NCBI RefSeq assembly: GCF_004000745.1
Contig: NZ_BILV01000040.1
Location: forward strand, 1-55,892
DNA from: Paenibacillus barengoltzii NBRC 101215
GTDB taxonomy: Bacteria; Bacillota; Bacilli; Paenibacillales; Paenibacillaceae
Direction of reading: 5' to 3'
Length of the DNA: 55,892 nt
A model generated the notes under the pieces. The model saw only the letters and a program-made list of their open reading frames with translations, did not search any database and was not told where the DNA came from. This document shows positions 1-9,024 of this stretch, in pieces; the first letter of the stretch is position 1, and each line of letters opens with the position of its first letter. A program made the translations under genes and the position numbers.

Positions 1-1134
1 CTCGTCCGGCGCGGCGGCGCCCCACGCCGCCAGCTCCAGGGCGAGCGGCGCGAGGTCCGCCTCAAGCATCTCCGGCGCCGTCCGCGCAGGGAGCAGGCGG
101 TCCTCCGCCTCGCTCCAGAGGCGGTAGCACACCCCGGGCGCTGTCCGCCCGGCGCGGCCTCGCCGCTGATCGGCGGAGTCGCGGGCCGCCCGCACCGTCA
201 CCAGCCGGCTCATGCCGGTGCGCGGCGAGAATAACGACGTGCGGCGGAGGCCGCTGTCGATCACGACCGTCACGCCATCCACGGTCAGGCTGGACTCGGC
301 GATCGACGTCGCCAGCACGACCTTGCGCTGCCCTGCTGGCGCGGGCTCAATCGCCCGCCGCTGCTCCGCTTGCGGCATCGCCCCGTACAGCGGCGCCAAT
401 ATCACGCCCGTCGGCAGCCCATCCGCGGCCAGCAACGACTCGGTGCGCCGGATTTCCCGTGCGCCCGGCAGGAACACGAGCACGCTGCCGTCATGCTCGG
501 CAAGGGCCCGGCGAACCGCCCGGTGCACCTTCCGTTCCAGCGGCTCGTTTGCAGCTCCCGGCGCATATACCGTCTCCACCGGGAACATGCGTCCCCGGCT
601 TTGCACTACTGGCGCACCATCCAGCATCTCGGCGATCGGCCGAGCGTCCAATGTCGCCGACATCACAAGCAGCCGCAGGTCGTCACGAAGCAGCTGGCGG
701 CTTTGCCAAGCCAGAGCGAGACCCAGATCAGCATGCAGACTGCGCTCATGAAATTCGTCGAAAATGACCAGGCCTGTCCCGATTAAGGCCGGGTCCTGCT
801 GCAGCATTCGCGTCAAAATCCCTTCGGTGACGACCGTGATCCGCGTGTTCGCCGACACTCGGCTGTCACCCCGCATACGGTAGCCCACCGTCTCGCCCAC
901 CGCTTCACCAAGCTGGGACGCCATATAGACAGCCGCAGCCCGTGCTGCCAAACGCCGCGGCTCCAGCAGCAAAATCCGCTGTCCCCCAAGCCAAGGTTCG
1001 CTTAGGAGCGACAGCGGAACACGCGTCGTTTTGCCTGCCCCGGGCTCCGCCAGCAGCACGGCAGTTCCCGCTTGGTCAAGCGCTTGTTGCAGCTCAGGGA
1101 TGACTTCATCAATAGGCAAAGGAAGCTTTGTCAT
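1..1134 (-). CDS. hrpB: ATP-dependent helicase HrpB, N-terminal part (runs off the window)
   Basis: DEAH-box helicase of the HrpB family, an RNA-helicase-like protein of uncertain role. Only the first 378 codons are inside the window; the frame is open to base 1, and the full family is about 820-850 residues. Reading the reverse strand gives Walker A EPGAGKTT at residues 30-37, DEFH at 126-129, an SAT motif near 152 and the motif VI arginine segment QRRGRAGR near 333, in the correct order. The ATG at 1134 follows an AAGGAGAG ribosome binding site. It is divergent from the CNNM gene that starts 80 bases away. The plus-strand frames over this stretch are shadows of this GC-rich gene. Confidence 0.93.
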   Translation of the reverse strand, partial: MTKLPLPIDEVIPELQQALDQAGTAVLLAEPGAGKTTRVPLSLLSEPWLGGQRILLLEPRRLAARAAAVYMASQLGEAVGETVGYRMRGDSRVSANTRITVVTEGILTRMLQQDPALIGTGLVIFDEFHERSLHADLGLALAWQSRQLLRDDLRLLVMSATLDARPIAEMLDGAPVVQSRGRMFPVETVYAPGAANEPLERKVHRAVRRALAEHDGSVLVFLPGAREIRRTESLLAADGLPTGVILAPLYGAMPQAEQRRAIEPAPAGQRKVVLATSIAESSLTVDGVTVVIDSGLRRTSLFSPRTGMSRLVTVRAARDSADQRRGRAGRTAPGVCYRLWSEAEDRLLPARTAPEMLEADLAPLALELAAWGAAAPDE

Positions 1135-1213
1135 GATTCTCTCCTTACGGGTTACACTATGAGAACATTTTACCATACGGTGCTAAGAAACGAAGGGATC
1201 GGAGGAAAAACGA

Positions 1214-2572
1214 TTGCTAAAGCTGCTCGTCCTTTTACTGCTGATCGTACTTACCGCATTGTTTGTCATCATTGAAGCATCACTGCGTGCGTTACACCCG
1301 CGGACCATCGAAGCTTGGGCGCGGGAAGGCCGACGTGGAGCGTCCGCACTTCGCGCCCTGTCGCAACGGATCGATCAGGCGTTGTCAGCCTGCCAACTGG
1401 CCATTACGGTGAACTCCCTGACTCTGGGATGGCTGGGCCAGCCAATTGTTCGCAGCCTGCTTGCGCCGATCTTTGTTCGGCTGCCCTTATCGGAGTCCGT
1501 AGAAACCTTTTTCTCTTTTCTTATCGCGTTCGTGTCGATTACCTACCTGCATGTTGTGCTTGGCGGATTAGTTCCGCAGGTGCTGGCAGCCCAACGGGGC
1601 GAAGCCATCATCCTGGCATTTGCCCGGCCGCTCTTGGTATTGAGCACCCTGCTATCCCCGTTCCTCTGGCTGCTCAACCGTTCCTCCGGCCGCATCGTAG
1701 CATGGCTTGGCCTGAAACCTGCGGCGGACTGGGACGACGCGCACAGCGAGGAGGAGCTTCGGATGTTGCTGAGCGAAAGCCTGGCCAGCGGCCGGATTAA
1801 CAAGAGCGAGTACCGCTTCATGAACCGAATTTTCGCCTTTGATGATCTGCTCGCCAAAGATATCATGGTTCCGAGAACCGATATGGTCTGCTTGGATGCA
1901 GCTAAATCCCGCGAGGAGAACCTGAGAATGATTCGACAGGAGCAATACACCCGATTTCCTGTCATTCGTGGAAATAAAGATAATATTATCGGGGTGATAA
2001 ATACAAAAGCGTTGTTCCTGGCTCCCGAGGATCAGGCCGATGTCCCTTTGGCTTCCCTCGTGCGTCCTGTGATGACCGTCTCGGAAAATATCCCCCTTCC
2101 GGCCCTGCTGACCAAGATGCAGAAGGAACGTTCGCATATGGCCGTGCTGATTGACGAATACGGCGGTACAAGCGGGATGGTGACCATCGAGGACATTCTG
2201 GAAGAAATCGTCGGCGACATCCGCGATGAATTCGATGCGGAGGAAGAGCAGGAAATTACCGAGGTCGCGGCGAATCACCTCATTGTTGACGGCAAAGTTT
2301 CCGTATCGCTGATTAACGAGTTGCTGGACGCCGATTTGGAGGAAGACGAGGCGGATACGATCGGCGGTTGGATCTATGGGCATAACCTGGACATCGAAGA
2401 AGGAACCCAGTTGGTCTATGGAGACTTGCAATTTACGGTCCTCGAGCGCGAAGACAGCCGGATCCGGAAAATCGAAATCCAAAGGCTGGACACGCCTCAT
2501 ATGGACAGTGCTTATACATCAGAGGGCGGTGACGAAGCCCGGAACGCTCAAGAGCCCGAAGCAGGCTTATAA
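1214..2572 (+). CDS. CNNM/CBS-domain membrane protein (hemolysin C/TlyC-like family)
   Basis: 452-residue membrane protein of the CNNM (DUF21)-CBS-CorC/HlyC family. The start is TTG at 1214, placed 8 bases after GGAGG. The N-terminal part to about residue 150 is hydrophobic with three to four membrane segments (CNNM domain). A CBS pair follows (about 195-325), opened by the family hallmark DIMVPRTDM, and the last 80 residues form the acidic CorC_HlyC transporter-associated domain. Bacillus relatives (YhdP, MpfA) are implicated in magnesium export, so a role in divalent cation transport is inferred; the old name hemolysin is not supported here. gluQ follows 35 bases downstream and may be cotranscribed. 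Confidence 0.9.
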   Translation: MLKLLVLLLLIVLTALFVIIEASLRALHPRTIEAWAREGRRGASALRALSQRIDQALSACQLAITVNSLTLGWLGQPIVRSLLAPIFVRLPLSESVETFFSFLIAFVSITYLHVVLGGLVPQVLAAQRGEAIILAFARPLLVLSTLLSPFLWLLNRSSGRIVAWLGLKPAADWDDAHSEEELRMLLSESLASGRINKSEYRFMNRIFAFDDLLAKDIMVPRTDMVCLDAAKSREENLRMIRQEQYTRFPVIRGNKDNIIGVINTKALFLAPEDQADVPLASLVRPVMTVSENIPLPALLTKMQKERSHMAVLIDEYGGTSGMVTIEDILEEIVGDIRDEFDAEEEQEITEVAANHLIVDGKVSVSLINELLDADLEEDEADTIGGWIYGHNLDIEEGTQLVYGDLQFTVLEREDSRIRKIEIQRLDTPHMDSAYTSEGGDEARNAQEPEAGL

Positions 2573-2607
2573 TACGTAAAAGTGAACAATCGAGGAAGTG
2601 AAGCATC

Positions 2608-3582
2608 ATGAAACGCGGACGATTTGCACCTACGCCATCCGGCGACATGCACCTGGGTAACGCGAAAATCGCACTGCTCTCCTGGTTGCAAATGCGCGCA
2701 GCGGGAGGAACCTTCGTGCTGCGCATTGAAGATATCGACACCCAACGCTCCAAGCCGGCGATCACGGAACGGATTCTCGCCGATCTTCGCTGGTTGGGGT
2801 TAGACTGGGATGAAGGACCGGGCGCCTCGGAGGCGTCCGGTCCTTACCTTCAAAGCGAACGGACCGAGCTTTATGAGGAGGCGCTGGCCAAGCTGGACGC
2901 CGCTGGCCGGCTATACCCTTGCTTCTGCAGCCGGGCGGAGCTGCTCGCGGTGGCTGGGGCACCGCACGGCTTGTCCTCAGAAGGGGCTCCCTATCCCGGC
3001 ACTTGCCGCGCCTTAAGCCCGGAGGAGCAGCAACGCCGAGCGCAGCACAAAGATCCGTCACTCCGCTTTGCAATTGGTCCGGAGGAAATTCGCTTCGTCG
3101 ACGGGATCGCCGGGCCGCAGGTCTTCCCGCCGGGCAGCGGCGGGGATTTTGTCGTGCGTCGGGCCGATCATATGTATTCTTATCAACTGGCGGTGACTGT
3201 AGATGATGCCCTGATGGGGATCACCGATGTGCTGCGCGGTGACGACTTGCTCGACTCCACGCCCCGCCAGCTCCATCTCTATGGTGCGTTAGATTTGACA
3301 CCGCCGAAGTTCGCTCACGCCCCGCTTATCCTTGGCGAGGACGGACGACGGTTGGCCAAACGCCATGGCGACTTGGGGCTTCCCGCACTGCGCGCCGCTG
3401 GGACGAAGCCGGAGACGGTCATCGGCTGGCTTGCCTACATCAGCGGCTTAATCGAGCGCCCGGAAGCTGTAAAGGCCAACGAGTTGATTCCCAGCTTCCG
3501 AATGGACCGGATCTCGCGGGAGCCGTTTGTGTTAACTGAAGCCATGATACAGAAGCTGATGAGTGACACAGCTACTGCCTAG
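2608..3582 (+). CDS. gluQ: Glutamyl-Q tRNA(Asp) synthetase (GluQ-RS)
   Basis: 324-residue paralog of the GluRS catalytic domain that attaches glutamate to queuosine-34 of tRNA(Asp). The class I HIGH motif appears as HLGN at residues 15-18 after APTPSGDM, and the KMSKS equivalent as RLAKRHGD near residue 250. A Cys-x-Cys cluster (YPCFCSRAE) with a later YPGTC matches the family zinc site. The protein ends soon after the catalytic core, with no anticodon-binding domain, which separates it from GltX. The ATG at 2608 follows GAGGAAGTG. Queuosine synthesis genes are not in the window. Confidence 0.93.
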   Translation: MKRGRFAPTPSGDMHLGNAKIALLSWLQMRAAGGTFVLRIEDIDTQRSKPAITERILADLRWLGLDWDEGPGASEASGPYLQSERTELYEEALAKLDAAGRLYPCFCSRAELLAVAGAPHGLSSEGAPYPGTCRALSPEEQQRRAQHKDPSLRFAIGPEEIRFVDGIAGPQVFPPGSGGDFVVRRADHMYSYQLAVTVDDALMGITDVLRGDDLLDSTPRQLHLYGALDLTPPKFAHAPLILGEDGRRLAKRHGDLGLPALRAAGTKPETVIGWLAYISGLIERPEAVKANELIPSFRMDRISREPFVLTEAMIQKLMSDTATA

Positions 3583-3673
3583 CTTACGCCCTAACTGGTG
3601 CGAGCCCTCTGTTCTGTCCCCCTTCTCAGCTTCTCTCACACTGGTATTCTAGTGTTCAGCAGACTCCAGCTTC

Positions 3674-4039
3674 CTATTCCAGCTTCCGGCGGATGGCTTC
3701 TTCATACTGCCGGAACGCCGGATTCGCTGATAAACCGCGCTCGCTCATGAGTAGATTAAGCCGCAGCTGCTGCTCCGTCAGCCGCTTCTTTAATGTCTGC
3801 TTCTCCGGCCCGTCCTCGCAGGCGGCAAGCAAGTCGGCCAGCCGGACCATCTCCTGCTGCAGTTGAACTTCTTCGGGAACATACCCCGCATTTTTCATCA
3901 GCTTATAGGCCATTCGCAAATCCTCGGGAACCCCGGATAAGTCCTCCACCTTCAGCGGCTTACCTTTCCCGGGCAAATGATCAAACTCCCCGCGGGCCAT
4001 CGCTTCTGCAATCTTCTGTTCCGCTAACCAGGACAGCAT
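3674..4039 (-). CDS. DUF1992 family protein (DnaJ-C28-like conserved domain)
   Basis: 121-residue, charged, soluble protein made of one DUF1992 domain, the conserved region also found in the DNAJC28 family. The signature is in the first 40 residues: a helical AEQKIAEAM segment followed by GEFDHLPGKGKPL. Biochemical function is unknown. Two in-frame ATGs are possible; the one at 4039 is preferred because AAGGAGG directly abuts the first (4045) but sits 7 bases before the second. The gene is convergent with gluQ, separated by about 90 bases with nothing recognisable. Confidence 0.85.
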   Translation of the reverse strand: MLSWLAEQKIAEAMARGEFDHLPGKGKPLKVEDLSGVPEDLRMAYKLMKNAGYVPEEVQLQQEMVRLADLLAACEDGPEKQTLKKRLTEQQLRLNLLMSERGLSANPAFRQYEEAIRRKLE

Positions 4040-4124
4040 CTCCATCCCTCCTTAAGCTTTATCCTTCCAGTATCATACCACAGCTTCATCGGGATTCATT
4101 TACAGATCACAATCTGATATCTTC

Positions 4125-4156
4125 AAAAAAAACGCCTCCGCGATTGCGAAAGCGTT
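4125..4156 (-). terminator. Intrinsic terminator of the SDR gene
   Basis: AACGC...GCGTT imperfect hairpin. On the minus strand it is followed by a run of T, 35 bases after the SDR stop codon. Confidence 0.6.
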
Positions 4157-4190
4157 CATCTCATTGGCTCGTTTCACTCTAGGTGAAACA

Positions 4191-5000
4191 TTATAGCAGC
4201 GACTCCGCCCCATCGATCACAATTCGGGCTCCGGTAATATGGATGGACTCGTCCGAAGCCAAAAAGGCAACGAGATCCGCCACATTCTCTGGTTGGCCCG
4301 GGCCGTCCGCCAAGGGCTGTGAGCCCTTTGGATATTTAACCGGAATAACGATCTCCTGCAGCTCCTTGGTCTTCTCGGTTGAAGCATCGATGTTGGTAGC
4401 GATGGCGCCGGGGCTGATCGCATTTACGCGAATTTTGAATTGGGCCAGCTCCAAGGCCAGCATTTTCGCAAAAGCTACTTGTCCCGCTTTCGTCGTACTA
4501 TAAGCCGACATCCCGAAGCCGGAGAATTTATCATTGCCGTTAATGGAACTGGTAATGATAATACTGCCGCCGCCCCGTTGTTTTAAGTAAGGAACGGTAT
4601 ATTTCACGGTCAGGAACGTGCCCGTCAAATTGATGCTCAGCGTCTTCTCCCAATCCTCGAAGCTCAGATCCTCGACGGGCGCCAGCTTGCCGTTGATGCC
4701 GGCATTCGCGAAGACGATGTCGATGCCGCCAAATTGCTCAGCAGCTTCGCGCACCGCCTGTTCGACCCGCGCCGGGTCCGCCACGTCGACATCAAACGCA
4801 CGGGCCGCCCCCTCATGCATCGCATTGATCTCTCGCGCCGTCTGCTCCGTGCGTTCATCCAACAGATCGAACAGCGCAACCTTCGCCCCTTCGCTGGCCA
4901 GCTTCACCGCAGCCGCCTTGCCGATCCCGGAACCGGCTCCGGTGATAATCGCCGTTTTACCCTGGAACCGTTCGCGGTTCGTCGTCTGATTGCTTGTCAT
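4191..5000 (-). CDS. SDR family oxidoreductase
   Basis: 269-residue short-chain dehydrogenase/reductase, probably NAD(P)-dependent; substrate unknown. The Rossmann motif TGAGSGIG lies near residue 20, the cofactor-site NAG motif (ANAGING) near 90, and catalytic S, Y and K in the SSING and YSTTK segments. The C-terminal GARIVIDG is typical of classical SDRs. The ATG at 5000 is chosen because AGGAG lies 9 bases upstream; a longer frame from 5033 would place the ribosome site inside the gene. The segment 5001-5143 holds no further gene. Confidence 0.88.
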   Translation of the reverse strand: MTSNQTTNRERFQGKTAIITGAGSGIGKAAAVKLASEGAKVALFDLLDERTEQTAREINAMHEGAARAFDVDVADPARVEQAVREAAEQFGGIDIVFANAGINGKLAPVEDLSFEDWEKTLSINLTGTFLTVKYTVPYLKQRGGGSIIITSSINGNDKFSGFGMSAYSTTKAGQVAFAKMLALELAQFKIRVNAISPGAIATNIDASTEKTKELQEIVIPVKYPKGSQPLADGPGQPENVADLVAFLASDESIHITGARIVIDGAESLL

Positions 5001-5143
5001 GGCTTCACACTCCTGAAGATGAAATGGGTTCATTCAGCGAAACTGATTACCTGCCACTATCCAGATTGCCCATTTCGGAGTGTTTTTTAGTCAAGGATGG
5101 CTGGTTTGGACCATGAAAAAACTTGGGTTCTCTCATCTCCCCC

Positions 5144-5962
5144 TCACTCCGCGTTATGCGGCTTACGAAACCACTTCAGCAAGATCTTCTGAAATTGCTG
5201 GCGGGGTGTAGGCGTCGCGATCATCCAATCCTCTTCGTCCTTTGCGCTGCATCGGATCAACCAATTGAACTGCGTATTGTTCATAAACTGCATTTGCTGA
5301 ATCTCCCAGCGTCCGCCGCAATTCGCATAGAACCGGATATCCCCTTGCGCGAGTGGAGATTTCATACATTTGGCTAAGGCGATACTGCCTTCTTCATCAT
5401 TCGTCATGTCTGCCAGGAGGGTGGCCAAGCGGTTCAGATCCAGCTCCCGGGCTTGACATAGCGCTGCGTCAAATTGTTTTCTGGACATCATTAAGGCGGG
5501 AAGCTCCCCCGGTGTACGCGAGTTCCACTTCATCCGACCGGCTAACAAAACGCTAAGTTGTTTCCCTTCGATGATTCGTTCTACGTATAAGCGGTTGAAT
5601 TTCCCAGGCAGCCGTCTGAATCGGATAATCTGGTTGCCGGTGATATGCAGATATTCCTCAAAGGTTTGCTTTCCGCAAGTAAAGGATAGCCGGCAAGCCT
5701 TGACGGCCGCAGATGCGGCGGTCAGGTCGTCTAAGACGTGCTGCGGCAAGCTGATCCGAGCTCCTTGGGCTGTCCCCAACACCTCATCCTTGCTGTTTAG
5801 CGTCTCACGCGTGCCTTCAGCGTCAGAATCTAGCATCTCCTGCAAAAAAACGTGAAAGGGATGCTCTGGATCCTGCCACGTTTGAATTCCTAACCGCTCT
5901 ATCAAATTTAGCCATTCTTTCGCTTGAAGCGTCACATTTTCCTTGCGGGAGGAATCTGTCAT
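5144..5962 (-). CDS. Hypothetical protein, 272 residues
   Basis: I do not recognise the family. The protein is soluble, with no signal peptide, membrane segment or cysteine-rich motif. The N-terminal third is acidic and helical; the rest alternates hydrophobic and basic stretches, with a tryptophan-rich C-terminus (DWMIATPT, LKWFRKPH). The ATG at 5962 is preferred because a strong TAGGAGGTGG site ends 8 bases upstream; the GTG at 5974 lies inside that site. It stands alone between the SDR gene and a divergent small gene. The coding frame is real by length, ribosome site and codon pattern; function is open. Confidence 0.7.
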   Translation of the reverse strand: MTDSSRKENVTLQAKEWLNLIERLGIQTWQDPEHPFHVFLQEMLDSDAEGTRETLNSKDEVLGTAQGARISLPQHVLDDLTAASAAVKACRLSFTCGKQTFEEYLHITGNQIIRFRRLPGKFNRLYVERIIEGKQLSVLLAGRMKWNSRTPGELPALMMSRKQFDAALCQARELDLNRLATLLADMTNDEEGSIALAKCMKSPLAQGDIRFYANCGGRWEIQQMQFMNNTQFNWLIRCSAKDEEDWMIATPTPRQQFQKILLKWFRKPHNAE

Positions 5963-6337
5963 CAATTCTTCCACCTCCTACAGATTGGGCCTCGCTTCCG
6001 ATGCTTGACCTAACAGCCGGTATGATCTCGGCGTGTCCTTATCCCGCTTCCGATGCAGTAATCATACCACTATTCAAATTGCCTGTGCTCGGAATTTTTT
6101 ACCAATCTATTACAATGTACCCATAAAAATAGGAGGTGAAGCACAATTTTTCATAGAGCATGAAACTTTTTGATCTGCCTATCCGTAATACTGATGTAAG
6201 CGTGCCAAACCGAGACTTCCGTCCTGTTTCGTTCGCTGTCATTAAACATTAATCGAAATATCATCTTTTTTTAAGCTTTTCTTAAGTTTTTCGATCTACA
6301 ATGTTTAATATGAAACCACTGTATAGAGGTGATTCTA
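5963..6337. other. Divergent intergenic region, 375 bases
   Basis: It contains an orphan strong ribosome-binding-like sequence (AGGAGGTG at 6131-6138) with no good ORF at the right distance, and an AT-rich stretch (6255-6300) with a possible -10 TACAAT at 6295 serving the small gene at 6338. A 30-codon ORF from ATG 6160 has no proper ribosome site. No RNA gene was recognised. Confidence 0.4.
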
Positions 6338-6577
6338 ATGAAAATCCTAATTAACTTCCAAAATAATCTGGTTCCCGTTTATTTCAATGTCGATAGCAAG
6401 CAACCTGTGCAGCGTACTTTGAAGCTGCTGACGAGCGCGCTCGAATACAAATACTATAACGGCAAGCAAGCTTTGAAGAAGTGCTTGAACTCCTTAATCA
6501 GCATTGAAATCGAAGGCTCTGAAGCAATTCTCCACAGCAAGAGCGAATATGATTCGCTTGCGCTCTCGCTCTATTAA
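6338..6577 (+). CDS. Small hypothetical protein, 79 residues
   Basis: Small soluble protein that I do not recognise. It starts MKILINFQNN and has a mixed alpha/beta look (valine/tyrosine strand, lysine-rich helix, then a short IEIEG strand). The ATG at 6338 follows AGAGGTG at 6325-6331; the GTG at 6329 lies within that site and is unlikely. A strong terminator follows 33 bases after the stop, which supports a monocistronic gene. Confidence 0.65.
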   Translation: MKILINFQNNLVPVYFNVDSKQPVQRTLKLLTSALEYKYYNGKQALKKCLNSLISIEIEGSEAILHSKSEYDSLALSLY

Positions 6578-6610
6578 TCTAGTTCTCGTTGCACCGTTTC
6601 GTTGAAGAAA

Positions 6611-6653
6611 GGCTCCGTACCTCAGCAGCTTGCTGATGGTACGGAGCCTTTCT
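6611..6653. terminator. Strong, probably bidirectional terminator
   Basis: GGCTCCGTACC and GGTACGGAGCC form a long perfect stem whose inner part (CAGCA/TGCTG) also pairs. It is followed by TTTCTTTTC on the plus strand and lies between the convergent small gene and the MFS gene. Confidence 0.85.
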
Positions 6654-6694
6654 TTTCAAAATCGACATTCTTCTTATGTTCTGTTTCGTTCCGA

Positions 6695-7915
6695 CTACCC
6701 TCGCATCTTGGTACCTTCGCTTTCGGTCAAGCGGCGGTTTCCAAAGAGGGACTTGAATCGAAGCGTCATGGCCGTTACGGCTAAGATGGCCCCGTTCAGG
6801 ACAAACACCACCGGAATGGAGATCCAGGACCCTAACGCCCCGCCGGCAATTGGTCCGAACATATTGCCAAGCTGAGCCGCGGATTGATTCAAGCTGAAAG
6901 CGCGGCCGCGGAAATCCGGTTTGGTCGACTGTACGATCAACGCGTTTAATGCCGGGAACACGGCAGCGAAGAACAAACCGTACACGAAGCGCAGAATTCC
7001 GAACCCCACCAACGAATGAAAGAAATGCTGCAAGATGTTGCCGACCCCGCCGCCGATCAATCCGATCATTAACGTGTTGTGGTAACCGATTCGCTGGCCA
7101 ACTTTGCCCCAGAATGGTGCAGCGATAATTGTAGAAATACCTACCGCCGAAAAAATAATGCCCGAACTGAGTGAAGCATCGGAAGCCGAGGCGCCTAAAT
7201 CCAACACATACAGCGAAAGCAACGGCTCAAGCACCATCACGGAAGAGGTGACGATCAGCACGACAAGCAGCTTGCCCATCAGCGGACGGTTAGCCGTCGC
7301 CTCCTTGAGATCATCCAGCACATGCGAACGCTCCCGGTTGCGGTCGAAGTTCTGTTCCTTTACGAAGATCAAGGCGATCAGAGCTGACACCAATACAACG
7401 GCACCTGACGCCAGAAACGCCTCTCGATAACCGATGAATTTGCTTAGGGAACCGCCCACCAGAGGTCCGATAATCCCTCCGGCTGCTCCGGCTGTCGACA
7501 TCACTCCCAGCGAATAGCCAACATGCTTCTCCGGCGTATTGGTTGCAACCAGTGCAATCGCAGAAGGCACATATCCGGCCAAGAGCCCGGACAAGATGCG
7601 GACAGCGATCAACTGATAAGGGTCTCGAACAAAGAAGTAAAGAACATACACCGCACTCAGCGCAAAGCCGGATCGCAGCAGCATCGGCTTCCGGCCGTAC
7701 TTATCCGATAACGAGCCCCAATAGGGAGAGATCAACGCGCCGGCCAAAAACGTCACCCCAAATGCAATCCCCGACCAGAGAGTGAGATGCGTTGTTACTC
7801 CAAGATCATGAGCAATAAACAGAGACATGAATGGAATGACCATGGAGTACGCGGTGCTGCAAAAAAATACACCAAGCCACAGCACGTACAGATTTCTTTT
7901 CCAGGGGAAATCCAC
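6695..7915 (-). CDS. MFS drug-efflux-type transporter
   Basis: About 406 residues with roughly twelve hydrophobic segments, an integral membrane transporter of the major facilitator superfamily. The loop motif GSLSDKYGRKP between segments 2 and 3 is the MFS motif A, and GIIGPLVGG resembles the antiporter motif C, which suggests proton-coupled drug export (MdtG/TetA-like). Substrate unknown. The frame is open from a TTG at 7945, but a GGGGGTGG site just upstream favours the GTG at 7915, giving MDFPWKRNLYV. The start remains uncertain. Confidence 0.85.
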   Translation of the reverse strand: MDFPWKRNLYVLWLGVFFCSTAYSMVIPFMSLFIAHDLGVTTHLTLWSGIAFGVTFLAGALISPYWGSLSDKYGRKPMLLRSGFALSAVYVLYFFVRDPYQLIAVRILSGLLAGYVPSAIALVATNTPEKHVGYSLGVMSTAGAAGGIIGPLVGGSLSKFIGYREAFLASGAVVLVSALIALIFVKEQNFDRNRERSHVLDDLKEATANRPLMGKLLVVLIVTSSVMVLEPLLSLYVLDLGASASDASLSSGIIFSAVGISTIIAAPFWGKVGQRIGYHNTLMIGLIGGGVGNILQHFFHSLVGFGILRFVYGLFFAAVFPALNALIVQSTKPDFRGRAFSLNQSAAQLGNMFGPIAGGALGSWISIPVVFVLNGAILAVTAMTLRFKSLFGNRRLTESEGTKMRG

Positions 7916-8089
7916 TTCATCCACCCCCAGCGTTGTTATTCCCAACCCTGGAACTAACCCGTTTTTTTATTCTAGCACAATTCGTTGCCAACTGTTCGAA
8001 AGATTTCGAAGTTTAGATTTTCGAGAGCAAGAGGTTCGAGATATAATGGAAGGTGGATGAGCTTTATTGTAATCATCTGTGTCCCATTC

Positions 8090-8103
8090 GGTAAGCGCTT
8101 ACC
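8090..8103. promoter_or_regulatory. Perfect palindrome, cre/LacI-type operator candidate
   Basis: GGTAAGCGCTTACC is a 14-base perfect palindrome with the central AAGCGCTT typical of CcpA cre sites and LacI-family operators. It lies 54 bases before the esterase start. Confidence 0.5.
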
Positions 8104-8156
8104 AGGTTGTGATACCGAGATGGCATGAACATGAATCCAAAGGAGCTGGAGCATTT

Positions 8157-8939
8157 ATGGCACTCTTTCAATGTCGTTTTTTCTCTGAAGTATTAGGACT
8201 AAGCACCTCCATGACGGTCATCCTGCCGGAACCTGCACAATCGCAAATCGGGATGTCCGCGCCGGCGATCGCCGGGCCTTATCCGACTCTCTACCTGCTG
8301 CACGGCATGTCGGACGATGACACAATCTGGCTGCGCCGCACCTCGATTGAACGTTATGTTTCGGGGATGGGGCTGGCCGTTGTAATGCCTCAGGTGGATT
8401 TGAGCTTCTATACGGATATGGCGTACGGCAACAACTATTGGACGTTCGTCAGCGAGGAGCTTCCCCGCCTCTGCCGGTCGTTCTTCCCGTTGTCCGAACG
8501 ACGCGAGGACACCTTCGTTGCCGGGTTGTCGATGGGTGGTTACGGCGCCTTTAAGCTGGCATTGCGCAAGCCGGAGATGTTCTCTTATGCCGCCAGCCTG
8601 TCAGGGGCGCTGGATATCGCAAATCGCCGCCATGATCTCCCCCTGTTCCAGCGGATCTTCGGCGAATCCGGGCCTAAGGGCACGGACAACGATCTGCTGG
8701 CACTGCTGGACCCGCTCGCCAAGGCCATGCAGGAAGGAAAGCCGGTTCCTCAGCTGTACCAATGCTGCGGCACGGAAGATTTCCTGTACGAGGATAACCA
8801 AACGTTCCGCGATGCTTGCACCCGCGCCGGTCTGCCTCTCACCTATGAGGAAGGACCCGGTTCCCACGAGTGGGGCTATTGGGATGCGAAGATTCAGGAC
8901 GTGTTGAAATGGCTGCCGCTTCAATCTAACAAAGCTTAA
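8157..8939 (+). CDS. Esterase family protein (tributyrin esterase-like, alpha/beta hydrolase)
   Basis: 260-residue cytoplasmic serine esterase of the esterase D/tributyrin esterase group, acting on short-chain esters by family analogy. The nucleophile elbow is GLSMGG with Ser125; LYLLHG near residue 46 gives the oxyanion region; the catalytic His is probably in GSHEWGYWD near the C-terminus, and Asp in [10 protein letters not shown]. The ATG at 8157 follows AAAGGAG; the frame upstream to 8079 lacks a ribosome site. The palindrome at 8090 suggests carbon-catabolite or LacI-type control. Confidence 0.87.
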   Translation: MALFQCRFFSEVLGLSTSMTVILPEPAQSQIGMSAPAIAGPYPTLYLLHGMSDDDTIWLRRTSIERYVSGMGLAVVMPQVDLSFYTDMAYGNNYWTFVSEELPRLCRSFFPLSERREDTFVAGLSMGGYGAFKLALRKPEMFSYAASLSGALDIANRRHDLPLFQRIFGESGPKGTDNDLLALLDPLAKAMQEGKPVPQLYQCCGTEDFLYEDNQTFRDACTRAGLPLTYEEGPGSHEWGYWDAKIQDVLKWLPLQSNKA

Positions 8940-8950
8940 GCGAACAAGTA

Positions 8951-8996
8951 AACCTAGCCGGCTGGGTGTAAGCTTCTCAGCCGGCTAGGTTTTTGT
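8951..8996. terminator. Intrinsic terminator after the esterase gene
   Basis: AACCTAGCCGGCTG at 8951-8964 pairs with CAGCCGGCTAGGTT at 8978-8991, followed by TTTTG on the plus strand. It may also serve the convergent rsgA. Confidence 0.85.
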
Positions 8997-9024
8997 CAGC
9001 CCTTCGGATGGGAGTCGCGCTCCA

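Noticed and set aside
212..786. Plus-strand ORFs of 102-179 codons at the left edge
   Set aside because: They are frames on the reverse side of the HrpB gene, which fits helicase motifs on the minus strand without interruption.
1652..2500. 282-codon minus-strand ORF over the CNNM gene
   Set aside because: Antisense shadow of a well-supported membrane protein; no family signature or ribosome site.
6160..6252. 30-codon ORF between two genes
   Set aside because: The only good ribosome site is 21 bases away, too far, and an in-frame stop lies just before the ATG; kept only as a note.
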